Origin: Dermatophilus congolensis
Lineage (GTDB): Bacteria; Actinomycetota; Actinomycetes; Actinomycetales; Dermatophilaceae
Reading direction: 5' to 3'
Length of the DNA: 64,000 nucleotides
Assembly (NCBI GenBank): GCA_030538115.1
Contig: JAUNUP010000009.1
Location: 53,662 to 117,661 of the forward strand
The notes beneath the pieces were generated by a model. That model had not been told where the DNA came from. It saw nothing but the letters and a program-made list of their open reading frames with translations, and ran no database searches. Below are positions 26,125 through 33,703 of the stretch, in pieces (position 1 is the first letter of the stretch; every line of letters begins with the position of its first letter). Made by a program: the position numbers and the translations under genes.

Positions 26125-26478
26125 CTACGGGCCGCCGAGGAACAGGGCCGTGAGGTTCATGACCACGAAGCCGAAGGCGATGCCGAGGCCGAGCCAGCCC
26201 GGGATGCGGCCGCGGGGGTCACCCGCGCGCACGGCCTTACGGCCGAAGTGGAAGGCAAGGAATCCGGGGATCGCGAACACGAGCAGCGATGCGGCGACGC
26301 TCACGACCATGACCCAGACGGGATACGTGGACACCGTCTCGTCACCGAAGCGCTCTCCCAGGCTTGTGGCCAGCCCCTCGCCGACCGCGAACGACAGCGC
26401 GAACGACAGGATGTAGCCGAGCAGCGACAACCAGGCGAACTTGACGTACCTGCCTGCCGAACGTGGCGAACTGCTCAC
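26125..26478 (-). CDS. Small membrane protein of unknown function
   Basis: 117 residues with three predicted membrane helices (AWLSLLGYILSFALSFAV, WVMVVSVAASLLVFAIPGFLAF, WLGLGIAFGFVVMNLTALFLG) and a basic loop RKAVRAGDPRGR between the last two. GGAGGTGATG lies just before the ATG. I do not recognise a family. It lies upstream of hen1 in the same direction with an 81-bp gap and may or may not share its transcript. Confidence 0.65.
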   Translation of the reverse strand: MSSSPRSAGRYVKFAWLSLLGYILSFALSFAVGEGLATSLGERFGDETVSTYPVWVMVVSVAASLLVFAIPGFLAFHFGRKAVRAGDPRGRIPGWLGLGIAFGFVVMNLTALFLGGP

Positions 26479-26605
26479 GACATCACCTCCATACGAGGGG
26501 CAACGCTACGTGACCCCGGCAATCCGGCGCCTGCCGACAGCGCACCCCAACGGCGTTGTGCTCGATTCACGCATTGCGGCGTTTGGGATGCGCCTCGTAG
26601 ACTCT

Positions 26606-26625
26606 TCCTTACCGCAAGGTAAGGA
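26606..26625. promoter_or_regulatory. Perfect palindrome over the VapB ribosome-binding site
   Basis: TCCTTACC-GCAA-GGTAAGGA is an 8-bp perfect inverted repeat around a GCAA tetraloop. Its right arm contains the AAGGAG ribosome-binding site for the antitoxin gene. It fits an autoregulatory operator for the VapBC complex, or an RNA hairpin that hides the ribosome-binding site. Confidence 0.6.
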
Positions 26626-26631
26626 GTGGTC

Positions 26632-26901
26632 GTGGCGATCGCGGTGATGACCAGCAAGGGGCAGCTCACAGTTCCCAAGGAAATTCGGGATTCGCTGGGC
26701 TTGAGTGCAGGGTCTCGGCTCGAATTCTCACCGGCCGGCGAGGGGGAGTGGCGGCTCAGGGCGGTACACGGTCACACCCTGGCTGACCTCGCGGGATCCG
26801 TTCAGTACGTGGGGCCTGCCCTCACGGTGGAGCAGATGGACGAGGCTATCGCGGCGGCGGCGTCAGAAAGGCGCCGCGACGACCCTGAGGCCGGCGCGTG
26901 A
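26632..26901 (+). CDS. AbrB/MazE-fold antitoxin (VapB-like)
   Basis: 89 residues. MTSKGQLTVPKEIRDSLGLSAGSRLEF is the SpoVT/AbrB DNA-binding swapped-hairpin fold used by many VapB antitoxins, followed by a toxin-binding tail. The GTG at 26632 was chosen because AAGGAG is 5 bases upstream; ATG 26647 is an alternative. The stop overlaps the toxin start (GTGA). Expected to neutralise the PIN toxin and repress its own promoter through the palindrome at 26606-26625. Confidence 0.85.
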   Translation: MAIAVMTSKGQLTVPKEIRDSLGLSAGSRLEFSPAGEGEWRLRAVHGHTLADLAGSVQYVGPALTVEQMDEAIAAAASERRRDDPEAGA

Positions 26902-27296
26902 AGGCCCTGGACACCAATGTGCTCGTACGACTGCTCGTGCGAGACGATCCGGAGCAGGCGGCTGTCGCAACCGCAGAGGTGGCACGTTTGACGCCTGCGA
27001 GTCCCGGATACGTCACGGTCGTCACGCTCGCCGAGATCGCCTGGGTGCTTGAACGCGGGTACCGAATCCCGCGGGCCGAGACACTCACAGCCTTGAGGCG
27101 TGTCGTCACCGCCGATGGGGTGCGCGTGGAGCGGCCTCGAGACGTGGAGCGCGCACTCGACTCCGCCGACCAGGGGGCCGATTTCGGTGACGCCCTCATC
27201 GACGCCGTGTCGCGCAGCGACGGCTGCGCAACAGTGGTGACATTCGACCGCAAGGCCGCCAAGCGGCTGGGATGGGAGTTGCTGGGGTCTCCCTGA
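26898..27296 (+). CDS. PIN domain ribonuclease toxin (VapC-like)
   Basis: 132 residues. The acidic PIN residues are visible: Asp in MKALDTNVLVR, Glu in TLAEIAWVLE, Asp in GADFGDALIDAVSR and a final Asp in VVTFDRKAAKRLG. VapC toxins are Mg-dependent RNases that usually cut tRNA or rRNA at one site. GTG start overlapping the antitoxin stop. It is 0.9 kb from the Pnkp-Hen1 RNA repair operon. Confidence 0.88.
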   Translation: MKALDTNVLVRLLVRDDPEQAAVATAEVARLTPASPGYVTVVTLAEIAWVLERGYRIPRAETLTALRRVVTADGVRVERPRDVERALDSADQGADFGDALIDAVSRSDGCATVVTFDRKAAKRLGWELLGSP

Positions 27297-27360
27297 CTCG
27301 ACTGATTGCGCAGTTAGGGGCTGGTCGAGGCTGCGTGACCATCCGTCGCCGCAGGCGAGG

Positions 27361-27480
27361 TCAGTCGCTGGCGCGGCCGAGTCTCGCCATGAGTTGCTGG
27401 GTCGGGGTGGTGCCAGGGGCGACGGGCTTGGGCGGCGCGAAGTTCGTGTTCGTGCGGCCGAGGTCGTCGGCTATCGCCAC
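27361..27480 (-). other. Short open frame, possible 3' remnant of a gene
   Basis: On the minus strand a 39-codon frame reads VAIADDLGRTNTNFAPPKPV and so on, ending QLMARLGRASD, with good codon use but no ribosome-binding site. It looks like the end of a longer protein whose 5' part is missing, or a small gene. I do not recognise it. The rest of 27297-27506 holds nothing else, apart from a GTGAC-GTCAC inverted pair at 27484-27497 just before the AraC start. Confidence 0.3.
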
Positions 27481-27506
27481 CTGGTGACGCGTGTCACACT
27501 GACGGC

Positions 27507-28433
27507 ATGGAGCGCGATACGGCCGTCTCCGCCGCAGTCGAGGTCCGAACCTCCACTGTGACCAGCGATAACGCCGAGGCTCAGGAGCTCTTCGCTCACC
27601 TCGGGCGACCGGCCCTGGCCGCCGTCGGGGTCGCCTCCGTCACGGCCTACGCCTCGCGTACCACCGCGCCCGTGCCGCATGTCGGGCTGCCCTCTCCGCG
27701 GATCACGCTGGTGATCGGGCTCGCTGAGCCCATCGACGTGGCGGGCGGGGGAGCCTCGGTGGGCAGGTTCTCGTCGTGCCTTGCGGGCATGCACACCGAG
27801 GCCGCGCAGATCACGATGCCGCGGCGACAAGAGGGCGTGCAGCTCGCACTCGACCCGCTTGCGTGTCGGGGGCTGCTCGGTGTGCCGGTGTCGGCGTTGC
27901 CGCTGTTCGGCGAGGATGCCGAGTCGGTGCTCGGACGCGAGCTGCGGGAGGTGTCGGAGCAGCTCGGCGCGGCGTTGAGCCACCCCTGGCCGGTGCGCGT
28001 GCATCGCCAGCAGCAGATCGTGAGCCGGTGGCTGCTGGCCAGGGCACAAGACGTGCAAGACGCCCGCGCAGACGTGCGCCCCGACGTGGCGGAGGCGTGG
28101 CGCGTCATCATGGCGCGCCGGGGTGACTGTCGCGTTCGTGACCTGGCCAGGCACGTGCACCTGAGCGAGCGGCAGTTGCGCACCGTGATGCGTTCGACAT
28201 TCGGCATGACCCCGAAGGCGGCGTGCAGGCTGGCTCGGTTCGACCACGTCGTCGAGAGGCTGGTGACCGGCGCCGACCGCACTCTCGCCGACACCGCCGC
28301 AGCCTGCGGCTACGCCGACCATGCGCACCTCGACGCGGAGTTCACCGCCACCACGGGGCTGGCGCCCTCGCGGTGGATGCGACAGGAGCGCCGAAACATC
28401 CAAGCCGGAGGCCACCGCAACCGGCCAGAGTGA
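27507..28433 (+). CDS. AraC family transcriptional regulator
   Basis: 308 residues. The N-terminal sensing domain (LPSPRITLVIGLAEPIDV, GMHTEAAQITMPRRQEGVQLALDPL) resembles DUF6597/AraC ligand domains. The C-terminal double helix-turn-helix is GDCRVRDLARHVHLSERQLRTVMRSTFGMTPKAACRLARFDHVV followed by TLADTAAACGYADHAHLDAEFTATTGLAPSRW. Such AraC proteins often control a neighbouring VOC-domain gene, and one follows here at 28541. Confidence 0.85.
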   Translation: MERDTAVSAAVEVRTSTVTSDNAEAQELFAHLGRPALAAVGVASVTAYASRTTAPVPHVGLPSPRITLVIGLAEPIDVAGGGASVGRFSSCLAGMHTEAAQITMPRRQEGVQLALDPLACRGLLGVPVSALPLFGEDAESVLGRELREVSEQLGAALSHPWPVRVHRQQQIVSRWLLARAQDVQDARADVRPDVAEAWRVIMARRGDCRVRDLARHVHLSERQLRTVMRSTFGMTPKAACRLARFDHVVERLVTGADRTLADTAAACGYADHAHLDAEFTATTGLAPSRWMRQERRNIQAGGHRNRPE

Positions 28434-28438
28434 GCGGC

Positions 28439-28540
28439 ATGACGATCAAGGCACTCACACCCAAACTCGTCGTCAGCGACGCCGAGCACGATGACACCGA
28501 ACGAGGTCCAGGCAGCACTGGAAACGACGGAGGACTGGTC
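28439..28540 (+). pseudogene. 5' remnant of a second VOC gene
   Basis: An ATG at 28439 in the frame of the next gene encodes MTIKALTPKLVVSDAEHDD. The first 15 residues look like the start of PhnB/glyoxalase-type proteins (K-A-x-P-x-L-x-V). The frame then turns into unrelated, polar sequence and runs into the proper VOC gene. This looks like the front end of one VOC gene left behind by a deletion. It could also be a long N-terminal extension of the intact gene. Confidence 0.4.
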
Positions 28541-28933
28541 ATGACCGGCCAACTCACCCCCTACCTCTGCGTCGACGGAGCGGCAGCCGCCCTCGACTGG
28601 TACCAGCAGGCCCTCGGTGCGCGCCTGCTCGGCGAGCCGATCGTCATGGACGACGGTGCCATCGGTCACGCGGAACTGTCGCTCGGCGGCGCGCGGCTGT
28701 ACCTCGCCGACCCCGCTCCTCAGATCGGTGCCGCTCCGCCCGCGGTGCTCGACCCTCCGGGAGCGGCGTCGGTGGCCCTTCACCTCGAGGTCGCCGACTG
28801 CGCTGCCGCCCTCGACCATGCCCGGGCCGCAGGAGCCCACATCACGCGCGAGCCCGAGCAGAATCCCTACGGCACGGGAGCCACGTTCCTCGACCCCTTC
28901 GGGCATCGCTGGTTCCTCATGGCGCCGGCGTGA
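28541..28933 (+). CDS. VOC (glyoxalase/bleomycin-resistance fold) protein
   Basis: 130 residues containing two beta-alpha-beta-beta-beta modules: LTPYLCVDGAAAALDWYQQALGARLLG, GHAELSLGGARLYLAD, SVALHLEVADCAAALDHARAAGAHITREP and ATFLDPFGHRWFL. PhnB-like small members bind a metal and may be isomerases, dioxygenases or resistance proteins; substrate unknown. GGAGG lies 7 bases before this ATG, which decides the start. Probably controlled by the AraC regulator upstream. Confidence 0.82.
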   Translation: MTGQLTPYLCVDGAAAALDWYQQALGARLLGEPIVMDDGAIGHAELSLGGARLYLADPAPQIGAAPPAVLDPPGAASVALHLEVADCAAALDHARAAGAHITREPEQNPYGTGATFLDPFGHRWFLMAPA

Positions 28934-28943
28934 GCGCGGGCTC

Positions 28944-29222
28944 GTCACGGTCGCGTTTGCGCTAGCGGCGGCGGTCTTTGAGCTCCGCCTCGCGGCGGCC
29001 CGTGACGAGGCCGTGGCCGACTGTCTCGGCCCCTTCTTGCGGGCCGGCTTCGAGGCCGACGTCACGTTTCACGAGAAGCGGGGCTTGCCCGGCGGCCGAG
29101 AGACGGTCGCGGCGCTGCACCACGCGATCACCGGTCTCCTCTGGGACAGGCTGACGGTGCCGCTCGTTCCCGACACCGAACCGGGCGAAGTCGCGGCCGC
29201 CCTGACGCGCCGCATCGTGTGA
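28944..29222 (+). pseudogene. C-terminal fragment of a TetR family regulator
   Basis: About 92 codons in one open frame without a start signal: FELRLAAARDEAVADCLGPFLRAGFEADV, then ETVAALHHAITGLLWDRLTVPLVPDTEPGEVAAALTRRIV. This is the kind of ligand-domain end seen in TetR/AcrR proteins (A-L-x-A-x-x-x-G-L followed by LPLV-x-D-T-x-P). The helix-turn-helix half is missing. It begins directly after the VOC stop, so it is probably debris from a deletion. Confidence 0.5.
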
Positions 29223-29234
29223 CTTCCGGAGGCC

Positions 29235-29609
29235 TCAGTCCTTGTCCAGCGCGTTCTCCATGGTGGAGCGAACCTCACACGTCAGGCTGCCGGTCACCCA
29301 GGTGTCGACATCGTCTTTGCTCATGGCGCCGGAGTCGACGGAGCGGGTGATGATCGCGGCCCCTTCGCCAGCCAGTTCGGCGGGGTCTTCGGGGAGCGGG
29401 GCGAGCCTGAGTTCGTCGAGCGCGTCTCGGACTATGGCAAGGCGGTCACCGTAGGCGTCTGACGCGTGGCTGCCCGCGAGCACGTCGACAGCCGGGGTCG
29501 AGGTGTTCGCGACGATGCAGGCCACGGCTGCGTCGACCACTCGCTGGTAGCTGCCGTCGAGAACCCACAGCACGGAGGCGTCGCGCAGCGCGGAACGGGT
29601 ATCGGCCAC
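29235..29609 (-). CDS. Hypothetical protein, 124 residues
   Basis: Good actinobacterial codon use but no family recognised. The protein is mostly helical and acidic, with two Cys (VACIVANTS and LTCEVRST) and no signal peptide or membrane segment. It is convergent with the TetR fragment and lies 100 bp from the serine hydrolase gene, in the same direction. Confidence 0.5.
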   Translation of the reverse strand: MADTRSALRDASVLWVLDGSYQRVVDAAVACIVANTSTPAVDVLAGSHASDAYGDRLAIVRDALDELRLAPLPEDPAELAGEGAAIITRSVDSGAMSKDDVDTWVTGSLTCEVRSTMENALDKD

Positions 29610-29642
29610 AGGTCTGCCCTCACGAGAGATGTCAACGGCGTG

Positions 29643-29665
29643 ACCGCGACGCCCCGGGTCGCGGT
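29643..29665 (-). terminator. Hairpin after the serine hydrolase gene
   Basis: ACCGCGAC and GTCGCGGT form a perfect 8-bp stem around 7 bases, about 45 bases beyond the stop codon of the minus-strand gene. Confidence 0.45.
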
Positions 29666-29709
29666 TGTTCGATCATTCTCGCCCGTTCGTCGTCCAGCAG
29701 CGAGGATCG

Positions 29710-30810
29710 CTAGCGGCCCCGGAGTGCCTTGCGGAAGAGCACCTCGATCTGGATGAGGGTGCGGGTGCCTCGCGCCATCGAGCCGGTGCCACCGAAGTTG
29801 AGGGCGATGTCGGCGCCGTGCACGGGGTCGTGAAAGAGGAACGTCGACAGGATGCCGATGCCGCCGACCGGTTTCGGGTAGCCGCGCATCCACGGCGCGA
29901 ACTTGTCGATCTCCACGGTGAACAGCGACGCTCCGTATTTCAGGCCTGCGCGGAAGGTGTTGCGCGGCCGAGCCATGAACTCCAGCGTCCCGGCGCTCAC
30001 CAGGCGCCCGCCGTGGAGCGACTCGGAGAAGGCGAGCAGGTCGTCGAGGGTGCTGGCCACTCCGCCTCCGGCCCAGTCCACGGTCATGCTCCGGTTGCCG
30101 GAGATGTCGGTTGTGCCGTAATACGCGGGGGCGAGGGTCGGAGGAGCGAGGGCGTCGCCGGCCTCCGACTCTGCGCGCCTCGGCAGCGAGCGGTAGGGCA
30201 TGAAGCTCGAGGTCATGCACAGCGGATCGAAGATGCGCGCATGCACCTGCTCGTGGAATGCCGCTCCGGAGAGTTCTTCGACGATGCGGCCGAGCAGGAT
30301 GTAGCCGGTGTCGCAGTACGCGAACTTCTCGCCGGGAGCCGCGAGGGGCCGCTGCCGCTCGCGCGTGATCGCGAGCAGATCGGCGGGCGTCCACAGCCGG
30401 TCAGGTTCGGCGACGAGCAGCTTCTCGGCATTGAGGCCGGTCACCGTGCGGCCGGAGTAGTAATCGGCAAGCCCAGCGGTGTGACTGAGCAGGTGCTCAA
30501 CGGTGGCCCCGCCCGCCACATCGGCGGGAGTGGCGCGAAACAGGCCGCGCAGTTCGTCGTGCGGCAGGAGCGAACTCACGAGGGTGTCGGGAGCGAGGCG
30601 GCCGGTATCCATCTCCATCCCGATGAGGGTGCCGGTGAAGAGCTTGCCGATGCTGGCGACGTGAAACGGCTCGGGGCGATCGCCGTAGCGGTAGTCCAGC
30701 CCCAGGTCGGTGGCTCGCACTGCGACCTGCGGCTTTCCGTGCTCGCGGCGGCGGTTCGTCACGGAGTCGAGGTGGCGGTCGAGGCTGGTCGTGAACTGCT
30801 CGGTGTTCAT
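29710..30810 (-). CDS. Serine hydrolase of the class C beta-lactamase/DD-peptidase fold
   Basis: 366 residues. The nucleophile motif SIGK (S-x-x-K) is near residue 53. The second motif, YCDTGYILLGRIVEELSG, has the Y-x-[NT] pattern. The TVEHLLSHTAGLADY segment is typical of this superfamily, as is VDWAGGGVASTLDDLLAFSESLHGG. There is no signal peptide, so it is a cytoplasmic esterase-like hydrolase and not a wall enzyme. ATG at 30810 chosen; the frame continues upstream through the control region without protein-like sequence. Divergent from a PadR regulator, which probably represses it. Confidence 0.82.
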   Translation of the reverse strand: MNTEQFTTSLDRHLDSVTNRRREHGKPQVAVRATDLGLDYRYGDRPEPFHVASIGKLFTGTLIGMEMDTGRLAPDTLVSSLLPHDELRGLFRATPADVAGGATVEHLLSHTAGLADYYSGRTVTGLNAEKLLVAEPDRLWTPADLLAITRERQRPLAAPGEKFAYCDTGYILLGRIVEELSGAAFHEQVHARIFDPLCMTSSFMPYRSLPRRAESEAGDALAPPTLAPAYYGTTDISGNRSMTVDWAGGGVASTLDDLLAFSESLHGGRLVSAGTLEFMARPRNTFRAGLKYGASLFTVEIDKFAPWMRGYPKPVGGIGILSTFLFHDPVHGADIALNFGGTGSMARGTRTLIQIEVLFRKALRGR

Positions 30811-30838
30811 CGGACGCTCCTGCGCTATATCACGGTGC

Positions 30839-30863
30839 GGTATGTATCGCTTAGGAATATACC
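30839..30863. promoter_or_regulatory. Inverted repeat between the serine hydrolase and PadR genes
   Basis: GGTATGTA and AATATACC form an imperfect inverted pair (six of eight positions) 9 bases apart, midway in the 112-bp divergent region. A further GCGATACC half-site lies 25 bases on. AT-rich dyads with about this spacing are the usual PadR operators. Confidence 0.5.
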
Positions 30864-30922
30864 TGAGCGGAGCATTGTGGCGATACCCTTCGTGGTGAAG
30901 TCCGGGATACAAGGAGGCGACC

Positions 30923-31471
30923 GTGGGGTTCGTGGTGCTGGGACTGCTGATGACGATCGGCCCGCAGACCCTCTACTCGCTGCGCAAGGTGTTCGAGGGC
31001 GGCGCCGCGTACTTCTACAGCGCCAGCTTCGGCAGCCTGCAAAGCGCGCTCAAGGGCCTGGTGGCGGCAGACCACGTCACCGTGCGGGAGGCGACCGAAA
31101 ACGGGCGGCACAAGAAGATCTACGAAGTGACCGCTTCCGGCGAGCAGGCCTTTCACGCGTGGATGCGTTCGCCCCTGGAGGGTGACCTCGAGGTCGCGGC
31201 GCTCGCCCGCATCTTTCACCTCGGCCTGGAGAAGAGCCCGGCCGATCGGCGCGAGGTGCTCGATGGCATCGTTGCGGCCGTCGAGTCGCAGCTCGCGGGT
31301 TTGCAGGAGGTCGAGCAGGCGGTCGCCGCGCAGCTGGCCAAGGCGCCGATCCCGCCCGAACTCGCAGACGTGTACACGTACCAGACCGCCACGCTGGAGT
31401 ACGGCCTGATGTCGCACCGCGCGTCACTCGATTGGCTGCGGGAGTTCGCCGCCCGCGAAGCCGACGCTTAG
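30923..31471 (+). CDS. PadR family transcriptional regulator
   Basis: 182 residues. N-terminal winged helix: VLGLLMTIGPQTLYSLRKVFEGGAAYFYSASFGSLQSALKGLVAADHVTVREATENGRHKKIYEVTASGEQAFHAWM. The long C-terminal coiled helix (Vir-like C domain) is used for dimerisation. GTG start with AAGGAGG 5 bases upstream. The divergent serine hydrolase is the likely target. Confidence 0.88.
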   Translation: MGFVVLGLLMTIGPQTLYSLRKVFEGGAAYFYSASFGSLQSALKGLVAADHVTVREATENGRHKKIYEVTASGEQAFHAWMRSPLEGDLEVAALARIFHLGLEKSPADRREVLDGIVAAVESQLAGLQEVEQAVAAQLAKAPIPPELADVYTYQTATLEYGLMSHRASLDWLREFAAREADA

Positions 31472-31517
31472 GCGGTCGCGGCTGCGAGACTGCGGACACG
31501 AACGAAAGGGAGGCGAC

Positions 31518-31928
31518 ATGTCTGAACGTGAGCCCGGAGCGCCCCTGCGCAAAGGCGTGAAGACCCTGGTCGCGGAGGCCCGCGAACGCATCACGACGCT
31601 GGAACTCGACGAGGCGGCCGCGCTGCTCGACGACCCGAACGTGCTGTTCGTCGACATCCGTGATCCGCGCGAGTTGCAGCGTGACGGCACGATCCCGGGC
31701 GCGTTCCGGGCTCCGCGCGGGATGTTGGAGTTCTGGGTCGACCCCGAAAGCCCGTACTGCAAGCCCGAACTCGACTCGGGCAAGCGGTTGGTGCTCTATT
31801 GCGCCGGCGCCCTGCGCTCCTCGTTGGCCGCCGCAGCACTCGTCGACATGGGCGTCGAGAACGTCGCCCATGTCGAGGGAGGGTATTCGGCCTGGAAGAA
31901 GGCTGGGCACCCGACGGTCGAGGTCTGA
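31518..31928 (+). CDS. Rhodanese-like sulfurtransferase
   Basis: 136 residues, single rhodanese domain: VLFVDIRDPRELQRDGTIPGAFRAPRGMLEFWVD and the active loop LYCAGALRSSLAAAALVDMG with the catalytic Cys, then VAHVEGGYSAWKKAG. It moves sulfane sulfur from thiosulfate or persulfide donors. AAAGGGAGGCGAC before the ATG is a good ribosome-binding site. Follows PadR by 46 bp. Confidence 0.88.
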   Translation: MSEREPGAPLRKGVKTLVAEARERITTLELDEAAALLDDPNVLFVDIRDPRELQRDGTIPGAFRAPRGMLEFWVDPESPYCKPELDSGKRLVLYCAGALRSSLAAAALVDMGVENVAHVEGGYSAWKKAGHPTVEV

Positions 31929-31940
31929 CGCCTCGAGCCT

Positions 31941-32219
31941 TCAGCCGCGCAGTTCTTCGATGCGGTCGAGGGCATTGCCGTAGGCCGCGACGACCTGTTC
32001 GATCTCGGTCTGCGGAGGCAGGTCGGCGGCGTCCTGGTGTTCGAGGAGAAACTCGAACGTGGCCCGAGCGGTCGCCTCGTCGTCGGCGAGACGCCCGTCG
32101 GTCACCTGGTCCACGTCGACGAGACGCAGGGTCAACTGCGTCTCTCCATTGAGCGATGCGACGCGGGTGCTGTACGTGGAGTCCTCGAGTGACGTGATCT
32201 CCAGCGGGTCGTGCGACAT
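31941..32219 (-). CDS. Small conserved-looking protein of unknown function
   Basis: 92 residues, acidic: EITSLEDSTYSTRVASLNGETQLTLRLVDVDQVTDGRLADDEATARATFEFLLEHQDAADLPPQTEIEQVVAAYGNALDRIEEL. It looks like a beta-hairpin pair followed by helices. No family recognised. A ribosome-binding-like GAGGTGAAGAC precedes the ATG. Confidence 0.65.
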   Translation of the reverse strand: MSHDPLEITSLEDSTYSTRVASLNGETQLTLRLVDVDQVTDGRLADDEATARATFEFLLEHQDAADLPPQTEIEQVVAAYGNALDRIEELRG

Positions 32220-32312
32220 GTCTTCACCTCGTGGTCGACGTGCGCTGGCCCCTCCGGCACGGGTTTGAACCTCAGGTTTCAGCGGTGTTGGGTTTAGCGG
32301 CCGGTCGCGGCC

Positions 32313-32996
32313 TCACTTGGCCGTGTTGGGTTTGACGGTCAGTTGGGCGCGGCACAGGTGCGGTGTGACGAACGGGTCGAGCGATTCGGCGCGCACGTGC
32401 GAGCGGAGCGCCCCCAGCGCGCCCTGGATCATGCCCAGGTGAACCGCGCACACCACATCGGTGTGCTCCTCGGCGATCTCCCGAAAGGCGCAGTTGCGCA
32501 GGGTCAGCTCGAATCCGGCGTCCACGGGCTCGGGGCTGGGGGCGAAACCGAGGTCGTCCATCATCGCGGAGACGCGAGCGACGGCCTCGTTCGACGAGAG
32601 CCGCTTCGAGGGCGGCGGGCGCTCGATGAGGTGCTGCCCCCACTCCACGCCGGCTTGTTCGGCCAGCGACATCCCGTTGTCGAGGCCGGCGAGCACGCCC
32701 GTGAAGATCTCGGCGAGCAGTTGATAACCGCGTCGCCCGGGGATCGGCCCCGTGGAGGTGTAGAGCACCTGCGGGCGGCCGGGGCGTTTGCGCGGTTCGT
32801 TGCTGCGCTGGGCCAGGCCCGCCTCGACCAGTGATTCGAGATGCACGCGCGCCGTGTTCACGTGCAATCCGACTCCGCGCGCGACCACGGCGGCAGGCTG
32901 AGGTCGGTCGGCGCTACGCAGAAACGCCAGGACCTCCATTTTTCGGCCCCCTGTATCGAGCATCGGGAGCTCTTCAACCAGCCGCGAAGTTTCCAT
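32313..32996 (-). CDS. COG2345-type helix-turn-helix regulator
   Basis: 227 residues. The N-terminal winged helix KMEVLAFLRSADRPQPAAVVARGVGLHVNTARVHLESLVEAGLAQRSNEPRKRPGRPQVLYTSTG is typical of the predicted regulators related to SufR. The C-terminal domain has two Cys (RNCAFREIAEEHTDVVCAVHLGMIQGAL) in positions used by some members for an Fe-S cluster or metal, plus a third Cys (PHLCRAQLTV). This suggests redox or NO sensing. ATG 32996 chosen; ATG 33068 is also in frame. Divergent from the 91-residue protein at 33135, its likely target. Confidence 0.75.
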   Translation of the reverse strand: METSRLVEELPMLDTGGRKMEVLAFLRSADRPQPAAVVARGVGLHVNTARVHLESLVEAGLAQRSNEPRKRPGRPQVLYTSTGPIPGRRGYQLLAEIFTGVLAGLDNGMSLAEQAGVEWGQHLIERPPPSKRLSSNEAVARVSAMMDDLGFAPSPEPVDAGFELTLRNCAFREIAEEHTDVVCAVHLGMIQGALGALRSHVRAESLDPFVTPHLCRAQLTVKPNTAK

Positions 32997-33134
32997 GGAC
33001 CTATGGTTCCAGAAGGTATTCGGTTGCCGTGTGAGGTCATTTTGCCCCCGCAGGTATCGAAAAAACAAGAGATCAGGTCTATATTCGTCTCACTCCGATC
33101 AGGGAGACGCCGTTCGATGAAGACGGGAGTAGCC

Positions 33135-33410
33135 ATGTCAGCCACACTGCGCATCCACCGGGGCCCCGCCTCGCCCGACCGGGTCCTCCTCGTCGACGGG
33201 CACGAGATGGGCACGCTGAGTGAGGAGGTCACGGACTTCTCTGTTCCCCTCGGCAGGCATCTCATCGCGCTCAAACTCGGCATCTACCACAGCGTCGCGA
33301 CGAGCATCGTGGTCGCAGATGGCCAGGTGCTCGACCTGACCGTCGAAGACAACCCGGATGCTGTGCTGCCGATCATCCAGGGCGGCTTCCTCCGTTTCCA
33401 CAAGGACTGA
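33135..33410 (+). CDS. Small protein of unknown function next to the COG2345-type regulator
   Basis: 91 residues: SATLRIHRGPASPDRVLLVDGHEMGTLSEEVTDFSVPLGRHLIALKLGIYHSVATSIVVADGQVLDLTVEDNP, an all-beta pattern resembling PEGA-like carrier domains. GGGAG precedes the ATG. Divergent from the regulator and convergent with the DUF2249 gene. No function can be named. Confidence 0.65.
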   Translation: MSATLRIHRGPASPDRVLLVDGHEMGTLSEEVTDFSVPLGRHLIALKLGIYHSVATSIVVADGQVLDLTVEDNPDAVLPIIQGGFLRFHKD

Positions 33411-33448
33411 GCCGTGGTGCGGCCTGAGTTGTGCGCTCGCCGCGCCGG

Positions 33449-33703
33449 TCACACCGGCCCGACGCGAAGACGGTTCAGGGGCCGGCCGATTCGGACCCGC
33501 CACGTGTGCGGGCCTCGTTCGAGGTAGTCCCAGGTGCAATCGCCGGGGTGTCCGCGCATGAGTTGGTTGAATCGCGGCATCGGGTCGTGGTCGTTGATGA
33601 GCACGAACGAGCCGCCCGGCTGCAGGTCGTTGTAGGCGTGGGTGATCAACTCGTAACGGAAGACCGGCGGTTCGTGACGCACGTCGAGCACTGATTCGGG
33701 CAT
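33449..33703 (-). CDS. DUF2249 domain protein
   Basis: 84 residues: LDVRHEPPVFRYELITHAYNDLQPGGSFVLINDHDPMPRFNQLMR, then GDCTWDYLERGPHTWRVRIGR. The LINDHDP and GP-x-x-WRVRIGR segments define DUF2249. This family is often found with RIC/hemerythrin proteins and denitrification or NO-stress genes; its biochemical role is unknown. GAGAGGTG precedes the ATG. Confidence 0.85.
   Translation of the reverse strand: MPESVLDVRHEPPVFRYELITHAYNDLQPGGSFVLINDHDPMPRFNQLMRGHPGDCTWDYLERGPHTWRVRIGRPLNRLRVGPV

Noticed and set aside
32280..32345. A GTGTTGGGTTT direct repeat near the end of the COG2345-type regulator
   Set aside because: It is only 11 bases, partly inside the coding end and without partner copies. 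Most likely a local slip of the last codons.
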